64,000 nt of DNA, taken from NCBI GenBank assembly GCA_017991555.1, contig JAGOQM010000007.1, positions 124,001 through 188,000 on the forward strand. The letters are read 5' to 3'. This stretch comes from Neisseriaceae bacterium. Lineage in GTDB: Bacteria > Pseudomonadota > Gammaproteobacteria > Burkholderiales > Neisseriaceae. The notes under the pieces are model-generated. The model was not told the origin of the DNA. It saw only the letters and a program-made list of their open reading frames with translations, and made no database searches. Both the position numbers and the translations under genes were made by a program. Positions 8,534 through 16,842 of this stretch are shown here, one piece after another. Each line of letters begins with the position of its first letter. The stretch's first letter is position 1.

Positions 8534-9343
8534 ATGAAAAAGATGAATTTAACCTTGCAGGGCTTAACCACGCTTGCCGCGATGTTGCTTAGCGCATGTA
8601 CCAGCGTCAGTCAGGTAAAAACGGATGGCACCACCGATAAGGTGGTGTGGCCAGACGCCGATAAAGTGAGCTTTAAAGCCGGTAGTTTTCCCGTGGTGAG
8701 CGCCTTAAAACTGGTTCGTCCAGGGATGACCAAAGATCAGTTGTCTTATTTGTTGGGGCGCCCACACTTTAATGAAGGTTTACTGGGCGTGGTGGAGTGG
8801 GATTATTTGTTCCACTTTACTTTACCCAATGGCGAGCGGAAAACCTGTCAGTATAAAGTGTTGTTTGATCAAAAGCGACTGGCACAAAGCTTTTTTTGGC
8901 GTGAGCCTACCTGTGCGGCGTTACTTGATGACAGGCCGCGAGTGCCTGCTCCTGCGGTGATTGAGCTATCGGCAGATGCCTTGTTTGTGTTTGATGGTGC
9001 TGGCGCCAGTGAGCTGTTGCCGCAAGGGCGAATGCGCTTAAACCAGTTGGCCCAGCAGTTAAAGCAGGATGGTCACGCCATCAGTCACATCACGCTTACT
9101 GGACACACTGATCGTTTGGGGCCGACTGCTTACAATGATCGCTTAGGCCTAGAGCGCGCACAAACGGTTCACCAGGTGTTACAGCAGCAGGGCGTTTCGG
9201 TGCCCATGAGCGTTCAGAGTGTGGGGAGTCGATCGCCTAAATCGATTGGGTGTGAGGGTGCTGTGATTAATCCGGCTTTAAAAGCGTGCTTGCAGGCAGA
9301 TCGTCGTGTGACTGTTGAGGTTAAAGGGGTGCGAAGAGAATAA
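8534..9343 (+). CDS. TpgA-like lipoprotein (SmpA/OmlA domain plus OmpA-type peptidoglycan-binding domain)
   Basis: A 269-residue outer-membrane lipoprotein, 35 bases after the adhesin. The signal peptide ends in the lipobox LLSAC with Cys22 as the lipidation site. Residues about 45-135 form a BamE/SmpA/OmlA-like domain (RPGMTKDQLSYLLGRPHF and VVEWDYLFHF). Residues about 150-269 form an OmpA-like domain with TLTGHTDRLG and RLGLERAQTV, the residues that bind diaminopimelate in this family. The same two-domain order is known in Acinetobacter TpgA, which anchors a neighbouring trimeric autotransporter to peptidoglycan; the position here supports that role. Start ATG 8534 is chosen for its AAAGGA site and lipoprotein signal. 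Identification of domains is good, the partner role is inferred. Confidence 0.85.
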   Translation: MKKMNLTLQGLTTLAAMLLSACTSVSQVKTDGTTDKVVWPDADKVSFKAGSFPVVSALKLVRPGMTKDQLSYLLGRPHFNEGLLGVVEWDYLFHFTLPNGERKTCQYKVLFDQKRLAQSFFWREPTCAALLDDRPRVPAPAVIELSADALFVFDGAGASELLPQGRMRLNQLAQQLKQDGHAISHITLTGHTDRLGPTAYNDRLGLERAQTVHQVLQQQGVSVPMSVQSVGSRSPKSIGCEGAVINPALKACLQADRRVTVEVKGVRRE

Positions 9344-9383
9344 TGTAGCATCCTGACTTAGTTTAAGTGTGGTTGTATCAAAG

Positions 9384-9414
9384 CCAGAAGGCGGTGGGTT
9401 TGCCTTCTGGTTTT
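9384..9414 (+). terminator. Intrinsic terminator after the lipoprotein gene
   Basis: Stem CCAGAAGGC (9384-9392) and GCCTTCTGG (9402-9410) followed by TTTT. The ribosome site of the next gene (GGAG 9417-9420) starts two bases later, so read-through transcripts would carry this hairpin in their leader. Confidence 0.75.
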
Positions 9415-9425
9415 ATGGAGTTTAT

Positions 9426-10106
9426 ATGAAATTATCTTATTTTTTAAAGCTCAGTCGCTTGAATCTGGGGTTGTCGCAGCGAGATTTTGCTAAAAAAACA
9501 GGGATTGCAGCCACCTTGTTGTCTCGCTATGAAACGGGCAAGCTGAACCCTAGGGCCGATACCTTGAAAAAAATAGCGCTTGAATCCGGGGTGCCTTTAG
9601 AGCTTTTTTTTCGTGCGCAGGAAGTGACGGGGGCAAAGCCTGATCAGCGGCCAGTAGCCAGCAAGGCAGATAAGGCGCTTCAAATGCAAAGAAATGGCCT
9701 CTTGTCTATATTGGAAAATGAGCAGCAGCTATTGATTGCGGGTGATTATTGTCAGCTGGATCGGCAAAGGATGAAAAAGATCTATTTTCCTTTTGAGGAT
9801 TTTGCACAAGGGTTTGATCATCAACAATTAGTGGGTTATTTTGTTGATGATTTATCGATGGAAAAACAGTTTAAATATGGCAGTTTGGTTTTGGTCGATA
9901 CCAGTAAACGGGCCTTATTAAGCGGCCGCTTTGTGTGTATTGTATTGGCTGGTCGGATTGTCATTCGTTACGTCACCAGCCACACCAAGCAGGCCACGAC
10001 GTTCTTGTCTACAGATAAAGACGATTTGATTCCCTCGGTGTCGCTTTCAGAAGCAGAGTTCGAAGTCGTGGGCACGGTGGTGTGGAAATCCGAACTGATG
10101 ATTTAG
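9426..10106 (+). CDS. XRE-family regulator with LexA/S24-like C-terminal domain
   Basis: A 226-residue protein. Residues 5-60 form a Cro/C1 helix-turn-helix (LGLSQRDFAKKTGIAATLLS, RYETGKLNP). Residues about 135-226 resemble the S24/LexA fold: DDLSMEKQFKYGSLVLVD has the serine context (Ser144) and the GDxVxVD-like strand, and IVIRYV stands where the catalytic Lys is expected but has Arg181. If that alignment is right the self-cleaving dyad is broken, so the protein may be a non-cleavable repressor. The fold assignment is by eye. Start ATG 9426 follows GGAG at 9417-9420; longer ORF starts at 9369 lie inside the terminator. A T8 run at 9604-9611 lies within the gene. It sits between the adhesin/lipoprotein pair and a TonB receptor; targets unknown. 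Confidence 0.75.
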   Translation: MKLSYFLKLSRLNLGLSQRDFAKKTGIAATLLSRYETGKLNPRADTLKKIALESGVPLELFFRAQEVTGAKPDQRPVASKADKALQMQRNGLLSILENEQQLLIAGDYCQLDRQRMKKIYFPFEDFAQGFDHQQLVGYFVDDLSMEKQFKYGSLVLVDTSKRALLSGRFVCIVLAGRIVIRYVTSHTKQATTFLSTDKDDLIPSVSLSEAEFEVVGTVVWKSELMI

Positions 10107-10245
10107 CAGAACGAAGTCGGCGTTTTTGTCATCAGGGTATGGCCTTCAGAGGGCATCAAAGCAGCATCTGGGCCAATAATAATGTGGGTTAAAGTAAGGC
10201 TACGCGAACCCGTTTGAGTCAGGCCCAGATGGCCATTGGCGGATT

Positions 10246-10272
10246 AAAAACCAGCATTCGTGCTGGTTTTTT
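10246..10272. terminator. Bidirectional-looking intrinsic terminator
   Basis: Stem AAAAACCAGCA/TGCTGGTTTTTT with loop TTCG. It probably ends transcription from the XRE-type regulator. Confidence 0.8.
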
Positions 10273-10426
10273 AGGTGGGTATGAAGTAAGGCGTGATCAA
10301 TAGGGTGCTGGGGAGAAATCTTGGTGATGGGGTAACGGTGGCGGTTGGTGTCTGCCGATTGGCTTGATTAGTGGTTTTATTCTAACGGTTGGGCATGATG
10401 TTTTAATCTATTGTTTAAACAGTATT

Positions 10427-10454
10427 GATAATTATTCTCAATACTATTATCATT
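10427..10454. promoter_or_regulatory. Fur-box-like sequence upstream of TonB receptor
   Basis: The 19-mer starting GATAATTATTCTCAATACT agrees with the Fur consensus at about 12-13 of 19 positions and is followed by a second AT-rich half (ATTATCATT). It lies about 50 bases before the receptor start, so iron-repressed expression is likely. Confidence 0.65.
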
Positions 10455-10504
10455 CCAGAGTTTCAGGCACTTCGTCATTACAGCTAAAATAATTAGGGAA
10501 CCCC

Positions 10505-13045
10505 ATGTTTGCAACTTCACACACAACGATTGCGTTGGCTTGCTGCTTGGCCTTGGCCAGCATTGGCAGCGTTCAGGCCCAAACGCAAAATCAACCGCCG
10601 GCCGCTGAAGGTACGGCGGTGCTAGACACGGTGACCGTTATCGGCACCAGCGCTAAAAAAGACAATCCCTTTACCCAATCTAATTCGAATACCTACCTTA
10701 ACCAAGAGCAGCTAGATCGTTACACGCCCATTAGCGCGGCAGACATGCTCAAAGGTCAGGCAGGCGTAGCGGTAGGCGATGCACGTAACGGCGGTGGCCT
10801 AGATGTGAATATTCGCGGCGTACAGGGTCAAAGCCGGGTGGGGGTGACCATTGATGGCGGCGAACAAATGGTCAACGTGTACCGCGGTTATTCCGGTACC
10901 CAGCAGCGCAGCTATGTGGATCCTGATTTAATCGGCAGCGTCGAGATTGAAAAAGGCAGTGGCGCCGCCGACAGTCAAGGTGGTTATATTGGGGGCACGG
11001 TGCGGATGCACACTATTGAAGCCAAGGACATCATCCCTGCGGGTCAAAATTTTGGGATTAGAGTCAAAGGCAACTTGGGCAACAACAGCATTAAGCCTAA
11101 TGGCATTAGTAGCCCAAATGAAGATTTTACTTATAACTGGGTCGAGCCTAGGGGCAACCGTAGCTCGGCCTGGGACAACTTGGCTAGGTCTGGGAGCGTT
11201 GCGGTGGGTTGGCGTAATGAAAACTGGGAACTGATGGGCGCCTACGCCAAACGCATTCAGGGCAACTATTTTGCGGGTAAAAAAGGCTACGATCGCTATA
11301 AAGAGGCATTTGACGACCGTTTTGCAGAAGAGGGTAATCCAGCCTTTACGTCTACTCACGGTATGTTTTATGAAAATGAAGAGGTCTTAAATACCAGTAG
11401 TGAGAGCGACTCTGTTTTATTGAAGGCCAAATACTTCATTGATGATGAACAGTCGATTAAGCTCGGTTATCGGAACTACACTGCCCAAATCGGCAACGTG
11501 ATGCCATCGGCCTTGCAGCGTTACTGCGGAAAATATGGCAATTGTAATCCTGGTAAAAACACACCAGGTATGGCTCAGTGGGAGACAGGGAGCGTTCATT
11601 TAAATGCTTATAATATTGACTATCGTTACACCCCTGAAAATAACGACTGGGTTGATTTAAAAGTGGGCTTTTGGAGCACGCACACCAAAACCAATGAAAT
11701 CAGCGGTGCCAATCCTTACCATCCTTGGGAAACCAAAGAACCTCATACCATTGGCTACGCCCGTATGCCACAAACCGCCCTTAATTGGGGCGTGAACGTA
11801 CGCAATGAATCCAACCTTAGTGGCAGCTATGGTGACCTGCGCTGGGTGAATGGGGTGGAATACAAGCATGAGTACGTGAAGCCTCAGGATCACATTAAGC
11901 TGAGCGTGATGGAGCAGCTGGGTGAGCGGGTGATTCGCAATGCCAAACGGTGGGAGAGCAGCTTGTTCAGTCAGGCCTATTATGAACCTTCGAATAACCT
12001 AGAACTAAGGGCTGGCCTGCGCTATACGCGCTATGGCAGTGAAGATTTAAATCGCCAGCCTGAGAAGTCTTTGTTCTGTGCCAACACCAGTATGTGTATG
12101 ACAACGGGCGAAGATATGGAGTTTATTTTCCAGCATCAGTTTGAGGAATATGCCAAAACGGCTAAGTTCTTAGACCCCATTAAAAATAAGGGTGGTAAAT
12201 TAGCCCCAAACATTGGCATTACCTATTATTTCCAGCCAGAAACCTTCGTGTACGCCAACTATAGCCAAGCCTACCGCATGCCGTCTTTGTTTGAAACCAG
12301 TATGGGCACGGCCAACGTGAAAACGGTGGCTTCGTTAAAGCCTGAGCAGGCGAATAATTTTGAGCTGGGCTTCAGCACGACGCAGCGCGACTTGTTTAAA
12401 AATGAAGACGCTTTGTCTTTTAAAGTGTCTTACTTTAACAATAATTATAAAAACTATATTACGCGTTTCTTAGACCCGAATGAATACTTTACCAGCAGTC
12501 AGTTTATGTATTTCACTAATTTGGATAAGTTTAAAGTATCTGGTTTTGAACTCAACACCGCTTACGACAATGGTTTTGTGTTTGCAGACCTATCGGCCAA
12601 CTACTTCCAAAAAGCGAAGGCATGCGATCGAAACATTGCCCAGAAGTTAAAAGAGGCGGGCATCGCAAACACCCCTAACTGCGTTGATGGGGGCTTTGGT
12701 AGCTCGTATGCGGCGGCTCAAAACCCACCTAAGTATTCGTATAGCTTGGGTTTAGGCGTGCGTCTGTTGGATCAAAAGCTGACTTTGGGTAGCCGTGTAA
12801 CCTACAACCACAGCCCGATTGCGCGGATGGACCAGCCTTGGCATAAAATCGTGACCACCTATCAGAAATACTATGAAAAATCTAAGGTGATTGATGCCTA
12901 TGCCAAATATGAGGTGACTAAAAATGCCTCGATTAATTTAAACGTGACCAACTTAACCAATGAGTATTATTTGGATGCGCTGACCCAAAGCTATATGCCG
13001 GCTCCGGGCCGTGCGGTTAATATTGGGTTTGAGGCCAAGTTCTAA
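10505..13045 (+). CDS. TonB-dependent outer-membrane receptor, haem/haemophore-receptor-like
   Basis: An 846-residue outer-membrane receptor. A signal peptide ends near SIGSVQAQ, a TonB-box-like segment (LDTVTVIGTS) follows, then the plug (DMLKGQAGVAVGDARNGG, LDVNIRGVQGQSRVGVTIDG, DPDLIGSVEIEKG) and a 22-strand type barrel closing with the aromatic end GFEAKF. It has no STN domain. The sequence is a clear relative of the receptor encoded at 13481-16723 (shared NIRG-QGQ-RV-TIDG and RGY-G plug motifs), and both show a YRMPSLFE/QRMPSIFE segment at the place of the FRAP box of haem receptors, so haem or haemophore uptake is the best guess. A Fur box lies upstream and a terminator downstream. The ligand is not proven. 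Confidence 0.85.
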   Translation: MFATSHTTIALACCLALASIGSVQAQTQNQPPAAEGTAVLDTVTVIGTSAKKDNPFTQSNSNTYLNQEQLDRYTPISAADMLKGQAGVAVGDARNGGGLDVNIRGVQGQSRVGVTIDGGEQMVNVYRGYSGTQQRSYVDPDLIGSVEIEKGSGAADSQGGYIGGTVRMHTIEAKDIIPAGQNFGIRVKGNLGNNSIKPNGISSPNEDFTYNWVEPRGNRSSAWDNLARSGSVAVGWRNENWELMGAYAKRIQGNYFAGKKGYDRYKEAFDDRFAEEGNPAFTSTHGMFYENEEVLNTSSESDSVLLKAKYFIDDEQSIKLGYRNYTAQIGNVMPSALQRYCGKYGNCNPGKNTPGMAQWETGSVHLNAYNIDYRYTPENNDWVDLKVGFWSTHTKTNEISGANPYHPWETKEPHTIGYARMPQTALNWGVNVRNESNLSGSYGDLRWVNGVEYKHEYVKPQDHIKLSVMEQLGERVIRNAKRWESSLFSQAYYEPSNNLELRAGLRYTRYGSEDLNRQPEKSLFCANTSMCMTTGEDMEFIFQHQFEEYAKTAKFLDPIKNKGGKLAPNIGITYYFQPETFVYANYSQAYRMPSLFETSMGTANVKTVASLKPEQANNFELGFSTTQRDLFKNEDALSFKVSYFNNNYKNYITRFLDPNEYFTSSQFMYFTNLDKFKVSGFELNTAYDNGFVFADLSANYFQKAKACDRNIAQKLKEAGIANTPNCVDGGFGSSYAAAQNPPKYSYSLGLGVRLLDQKLTLGSRVTYNHSPIARMDQPWHKIVTTYQKYYEKSKVIDAYAKYEVTKNASINLNVTNLTNEYYLDALTQSYMPAPGRAVNIGFEAKF

Positions 13046-13082
13046 GCCTTTTAATGTTTAGATATTATTGAGGTGAGTGATG

Positions 13083-13118
13083 AAAAAGCCAACGCGAAAG
13101 GGTGCGTTGGCTTTTTTT
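13083..13118. terminator. Bidirectional intrinsic terminator
   Basis: Stem AGCCAACGC (13087-13095)/GCGTTGGCT (13104-13112), T-run on the + strand to 13118 and A-run before it, so it can serve both the TonB receptor and the small convergent gene. Confidence 0.85.
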
Positions 13119-13135
13119 GTGGCTGCTGCAAATGA

Positions 13136-13339
13136 TTAGGCGGGGCGTGGTTTTTTACGCCAGAGGGCTTGGATGAAGCGAAGCAGCAGCACGATGATGG
13201 CCAGAAGCAAAAACAAAAAGCCGAGCGGTAAAAAAATGGTTTCGTGCAGGACGCCATCGGCGGCAATATAAGTGTTTTGGGCATTAAACCAAAAGGCGCC
13301 GGCAGCGGCGAATAGTAAAATCAGCGTCAGTTTAATCAA
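13136..13339 (-). CDS. Small putative inner-membrane protein, 67 aa
   Basis: Two hydrophobic segments are predicted by eye: LTLILLFAAAGAFWF near the N-terminus and LPLGFLFLLLAIIVLLLRFI in the middle, followed by a basic tail (RKKPRP). The start would be TTG 13339 with a modest GGATGG site. Another frame on the same strand (13051-13284) is also open but has an implausible composition. The gene is convergent with the TonB receptor and shares its terminator. I do not recognise a family; the coding assignment is moderate. Confidence 0.5.
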   Translation of the reverse strand: MIKLTLILLFAAAGAFWFNAQNTYIAADGVLHETIFLPLGFLFLLLAIIVLLLRFIQALWRKKPRPA

Positions 13340-13423
13340 GAGGCACCATCCTTATCATAGGCAATATGAGGTTAGGAGTGGGTGCGGTCAGCATAAGTTC
13401 AGCCGTGTGGCTGCTGAAACAGT

Positions 13424-13461
13424 AAAAACCCACTGGCCGCTTTTGGTGCGGCCAGTGGGTT
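13424..13461 (-). terminator. Intrinsic terminator of the STN-type TonB receptor gene
   Basis: A 13-bp stem ACCCACTGGCCGC (13428-13440)/GCGGCCAGTGGGT (13448-13460) with a T-run on the minus strand, 20 bases after the receptor stop codon. Confidence 0.85.
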
Positions 13462-13480
13462 AGGCAATACGGCGAGAGGC

Positions 13481-16400
13481 TTAAAACTTCTTGCTCACGC
13501 CGAACCTGAGCGTCCGCCCTGGAGCGGGGAAGTGGGAGCGGGTGAGTGGGTCGAGGTAATATTGGTTGGTTAAGTTGGTGCCGACCAATTCGACGGTTAA
13601 GTCTTTCTTAAAGTGATAGTTCACCCAAGCGTCAATGGTGGTGACTTTGCCCCAGTGGATGGGCACGCTCGACTCCCAGGCTTGGGTGGCGCCAAAGTTT
13701 TCCTTGTCGGTGTTTTTCGAGCCGGCGTGGTGCAAGATGCGGGTGCCCAGCTCTAGGCGTTGGTTCATGAGGCGGCCGCCCAGGGTTAGGTTAAACGCAT
13801 ACTTAGGCGGGGTCATATTGCGTAAATAGCTGTTGAGGAAGCCATCTTTGACGCAGTCGGCCACTGAGCCGCCATAGGGGTCGATGGTTAAGGCTTCAGA
13901 GCTGTCGCAAACCTTGTTCTTCAAGAAATAAGAGGCGCTAAAGTCGGCGAAGAAGCGGCCGTTGTCGTAGCGGCTCTGTAGTTCTAGGCCGCTGACAATT
14001 TGCTTGTCACGATTGCTGAGGTTGAAATAGGTGTCGCGGTCGATGACGTCTTTAATGGTGTTTTTAAACCAGGCAATCTTGACGTCGGCATGCCGCTCGG
14101 CCCGCAGTAATTCGCTTAAGTCGTGGACATAGCCAAGCTCAATATTGGTGCCTTTTTCTGGCTTCAGGTTTTTATGCACGATTTGGCCGGCAGAAAAGCC
14201 AATGGTGGATTCAAAAATGCTGGGCATGCGTTGGGTTTTGGCGTAGCGCGCATACACCCGCGCATTGTCGCTGACCCAGGCGGTGGCGGCAATCACGGGC
14301 TGCCAGCTGCCGCTGTTGCTTTGTTTGGGGACGTCTTTAAAGCGATCGGGGTTGCTGCTGTTGTCGCGTCGGTTCAGTTGCACGAGGCGATGGCGAGCGG
14401 GTTTGGCGCCGGCGGCGATCAGGGCTGGGTCGAGGAAGGGGTTGTCTGCTTTATGGAAGCGGCCATCGTCGCGCTCTTGCCATTTGACGTCGCCTTTGAT
14501 GATCCACTCATCGTATTCACGGTTGACGTCGACGTTTAAGCCTTTGGCGCTCATTTCGGCTTTATAGTCTGCTTGGGCACCATAATAATCGGTCATCGCC
14601 GTCCACATTTCCGGGTCGTCGAAGGTATATTTGGCCATGGCTTCGTCATAGGTTTTCTGTGCGTCAATCAGGCTTTGCGGCGTGGCCAATTCGTATTCTA
14701 GTCCCATTTCACGGTTGCCTGGATCGGCGTAGCGTTCTAATTTGGCGCGGCGCTGGCGATTCAACTGCTCGTCATAGGATGAGTAGCCATTTTTTCTGGC
14801 GCCGGCGCTGATCTCTAGCCAGTCGGTGGGGCGCCAATCAAAGTTAAAGTTTAAATCCCATTCTTTGCGCCAGCCCTCGCGTGGAATCGAGCGATAGGGT
14901 GAGGCGCCAAAGGCTTCTTTCTCGATGCCGCTGCGATACCAGTCGTCGTTAGAACTGAGGGTTTCGTGCTGATAGCTGCCGCCTATGGTTAAGTCGAGGC
15001 TGGACGCCAACTGCATTTTATTGCTGCTGGTGAGGCCCCAGCGTTTGTCTTTCGAGTGGGTGAGCGAGGTGTTTCTGACCACGCCAGCCAGCTCTTTATT
15101 GCCCATGTAGGCAGGGTAATCCTCGCGCGGGTAGCCGCCGGCGGTGTGGGTGTCGAGCTTGGTTTGGGTGGTCCATAAATTGGACTCTAAGTTAATGTAA
15201 GGGTTGTCTGGATGCCATTTGTGATTCAGGTTCAGCGCCGTCATTTTGAGCTTGCTTAAGGGCCATTGTGGAAACTTGTTGGCCACATTCTGGCGGATGT
15301 AGTCTTTAAAGCTTTCTGGGTTTCTGGGGTCGCTTAAGACGGTTTCGACCCACTTATAGTCAGAGGCAATGCGTGAGGGCAGGATCTCACCGTATTCTGA
15401 CCAGGTGTGGCGTACGCCTAGCTGTAAGGCCTGGTCGTCAGAGGGGCGCCAGGTGCCTTTGAACAGTAGGGATTGCATTTGGTTAGAGGTGTTGGGGACT
15501 TCATGGCCGGGCTTATAAATCTCGGCCAAATGCTTGGTGTAGTCATCCCAATAGGCGCGGTCGCCGGGGGCGTGTTCGCCGCCGCGGTAAAAGTCGGCGC
15601 CATTCTTACCGGCGATGTGGTTGCCCTTGTCGCGGTAAACGTAGGCGGCCAGGAGGTCGAAGTTGGCCCATTTTTTGGCGGCGGCCAGGCGTAAGGCTTG
15701 GTCTTGACCAAAGCTGTTGCCGCCATTTTTTTGTTTGGCGTTGACCATGACGGCCGAGTCGAAAAATTTATTGAAGTTGTAGTTGGGGTCGTACACGTTG
15801 CCATTGACCTTCACGCCTTGTTCTAGGCTGGGCAGTCGCGGCTTGACGGCGTTATTACTGGCTTCGATTTTGACGTCGATGCCCCAGTCTTGGTCGGCCT
15901 TAATGACGTCGTCAACGCTGAGGGTGGTGATGGCCACGGCGCCGCCGACCGAGCTGTTGATGCCGCGGGTGAGGGAGGGGCCTTTTTCTACGGTGATGCC
16001 GCCGATGAGCATGGGGTCGATGTAGTTACGGTTGTTGGCGCCGTTGTAGCCGCGCCAAACGGTAATGGATTGTTCGGTGCCATCAATCGTCAGTGGCACC
16101 CGCCCTTGGCCTTGAATGCCGCGGATGTTGGGGTCGAGTGCGCCGCTGTTGCGGGCGTCGCCGCTGTTGACGCCAACCATGCCTTTAAACACGTCGGCGG
16201 GGGCGGCGCCTTTAAAGCGTTCCACTTCTTCTTTGCTGCGGTAAACGGTGGACAGGTGGCTGTCGTAGACGCGGGCGTGGCCGGCGGCATCGCGGCGGTT
16301 CGCTCTGGAGCCGATCACCTGTACCGTGTCCAGCTCGGCACTGTCGGCGGCGCTGACTTTGGCTGGGGCTGGTGTGGGCGCGTTACGGGCCGTCGGTTTG

Positions 16401-16723
16401 CGGTGAATGCTGTACACCGAACCATTTTGGCGCATGTCTAGGGTGTGGCCACCGATCAGCTGGTGTAGGCCTGCGCTCACTGAGTAGGGCCCAGACAGGC
16501 CGCTGGTGCTTAAGCCTTTAGTCGCGGCAGGGTCAAACACGATGGTGGCGCCGCTTTCGCGGGCAAAGCGGTTTAAGGCTGCGCCCAGATCACCGGGGGC
16601 AATCTGATAGGTTTTGGCGCTGGGGTGGGCCGCATTGCCATCGGCAGCGTGGGCATAACCCATGGAAAACAGGCTGGCGAGCAAGAGCGCTGCTGCCTTT
16701 GGGGGCTTCTGTGTGTGGGCCAT
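13481..16723 (-). CDS. TonB-dependent receptor with STN signalling domain, haem/haemophore-receptor-like
   Basis: A 1080-residue outer-membrane transducer. The signal peptide ends at YAHAADG; residues about 38-112 form the periplasmic STN domain (TYQIAPGDLGAALNRFARES) that contacts a FecR-type anti-sigma factor. Then come a linker, a TonB-box-like ELDTVQVIGS, the plug (VFKGMVGVNSGDARNSGALD, NIRGIQGQGRVPLTIDG) and the barrel ending FGVSKKF. It lies directly downstream of the fecI- and fecR-like genes on the same strand, the layout of cell-surface signalling receptors such as FecA and HasR. The plug and the QRMPSIFE segment link it to the neighbouring receptor at 10505 and to haem/haemophore receptors. 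Ligand inferred, not shown. Confidence 0.87.
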   Translation of the reverse strand: MAHTQKPPKAAALLLASLFSMGYAHAADGNAAHPSAKTYQIAPGDLGAALNRFARESGATIVFDPAATKGLSTSGLSGPYSVSAGLHQLIGGHTLDMRQNGSVYSIHRKPTARNAPTPAPAKVSAADSAELDTVQVIGSRANRRDAAGHARVYDSHLSTVYRSKEEVERFKGAAPADVFKGMVGVNSGDARNSGALDPNIRGIQGQGRVPLTIDGTEQSITVWRGYNGANNRNYIDPMLIGGITVEKGPSLTRGINSSVGGAVAITTLSVDDVIKADQDWGIDVKIEASNNAVKPRLPSLEQGVKVNGNVYDPNYNFNKFFDSAVMVNAKQKNGGNSFGQDQALRLAAAKKWANFDLLAAYVYRDKGNHIAGKNGADFYRGGEHAPGDRAYWDDYTKHLAEIYKPGHEVPNTSNQMQSLLFKGTWRPSDDQALQLGVRHTWSEYGEILPSRIASDYKWVETVLSDPRNPESFKDYIRQNVANKFPQWPLSKLKMTALNLNHKWHPDNPYINLESNLWTTQTKLDTHTAGGYPREDYPAYMGNKELAGVVRNTSLTHSKDKRWGLTSSNKMQLASSLDLTIGGSYQHETLSSNDDWYRSGIEKEAFGASPYRSIPREGWRKEWDLNFNFDWRPTDWLEISAGARKNGYSSYDEQLNRQRRAKLERYADPGNREMGLEYELATPQSLIDAQKTYDEAMAKYTFDDPEMWTAMTDYYGAQADYKAEMSAKGLNVDVNREYDEWIIKGDVKWQERDDGRFHKADNPFLDPALIAAGAKPARHRLVQLNRRDNSSNPDRFKDVPKQSNSGSWQPVIAATAWVSDNARVYARYAKTQRMPSIFESTIGFSAGQIVHKNLKPEKGTNIELGYVHDLSELLRAERHADVKIAWFKNTIKDVIDRDTYFNLSNRDKQIVSGLELQSRYDNGRFFADFSASYFLKNKVCDSSEALTIDPYGGSVADCVKDGFLNSYLRNMTPPKYAFNLTLGGRLMNQRLELGTRILHHAGSKNTDKENFGATQAWESSVPIHWGKVTTIDAWVNYHFKKDLTVELVGTNLTNQYYLDPLTRSHFPAPGRTLRFGVSKKF

Positions 16724-16842
16724 TAAACTTCCTCAATCATTATTAGTAGACGTATGGTTATAAAACGAATGGGGTGGCCCTACTCGCCCAGGTTTGGGTG
16801 AGTTATTTTTTAAGTGATTGATATTTAAGTGAACGTTTTTGT

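Larger units (their letters stand above)
10107..10504. other. Intergenic region with terminator, inverted repeat and Fur box
   Basis: 398 bases without a convincing gene. It contains an inverted repeat CATCTGGGCC (10165-10174)/GGCCCAGATG (10222-10231), an intrinsic terminator (10246-10272) and a Fur-box-like sequence (10427-10454) before the TonB receptor. Confidence 0.6.

Noticed and set aside
9604..9611. T8 run in the XRE-type regulator as a phase switch
   Set aside because: The frame is intact and the run is part of ordinary Leu-Phe-Phe codons; eight T is short for a switch, so it is only noted within the gene entry.
15418..16441. Open frames rich in Ala, Pro, Thr or Val in other frames of the STN-type receptor gene
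   Set aside because: Composition is that of GC-skewed shadow frames, and the receptor frame is complete.
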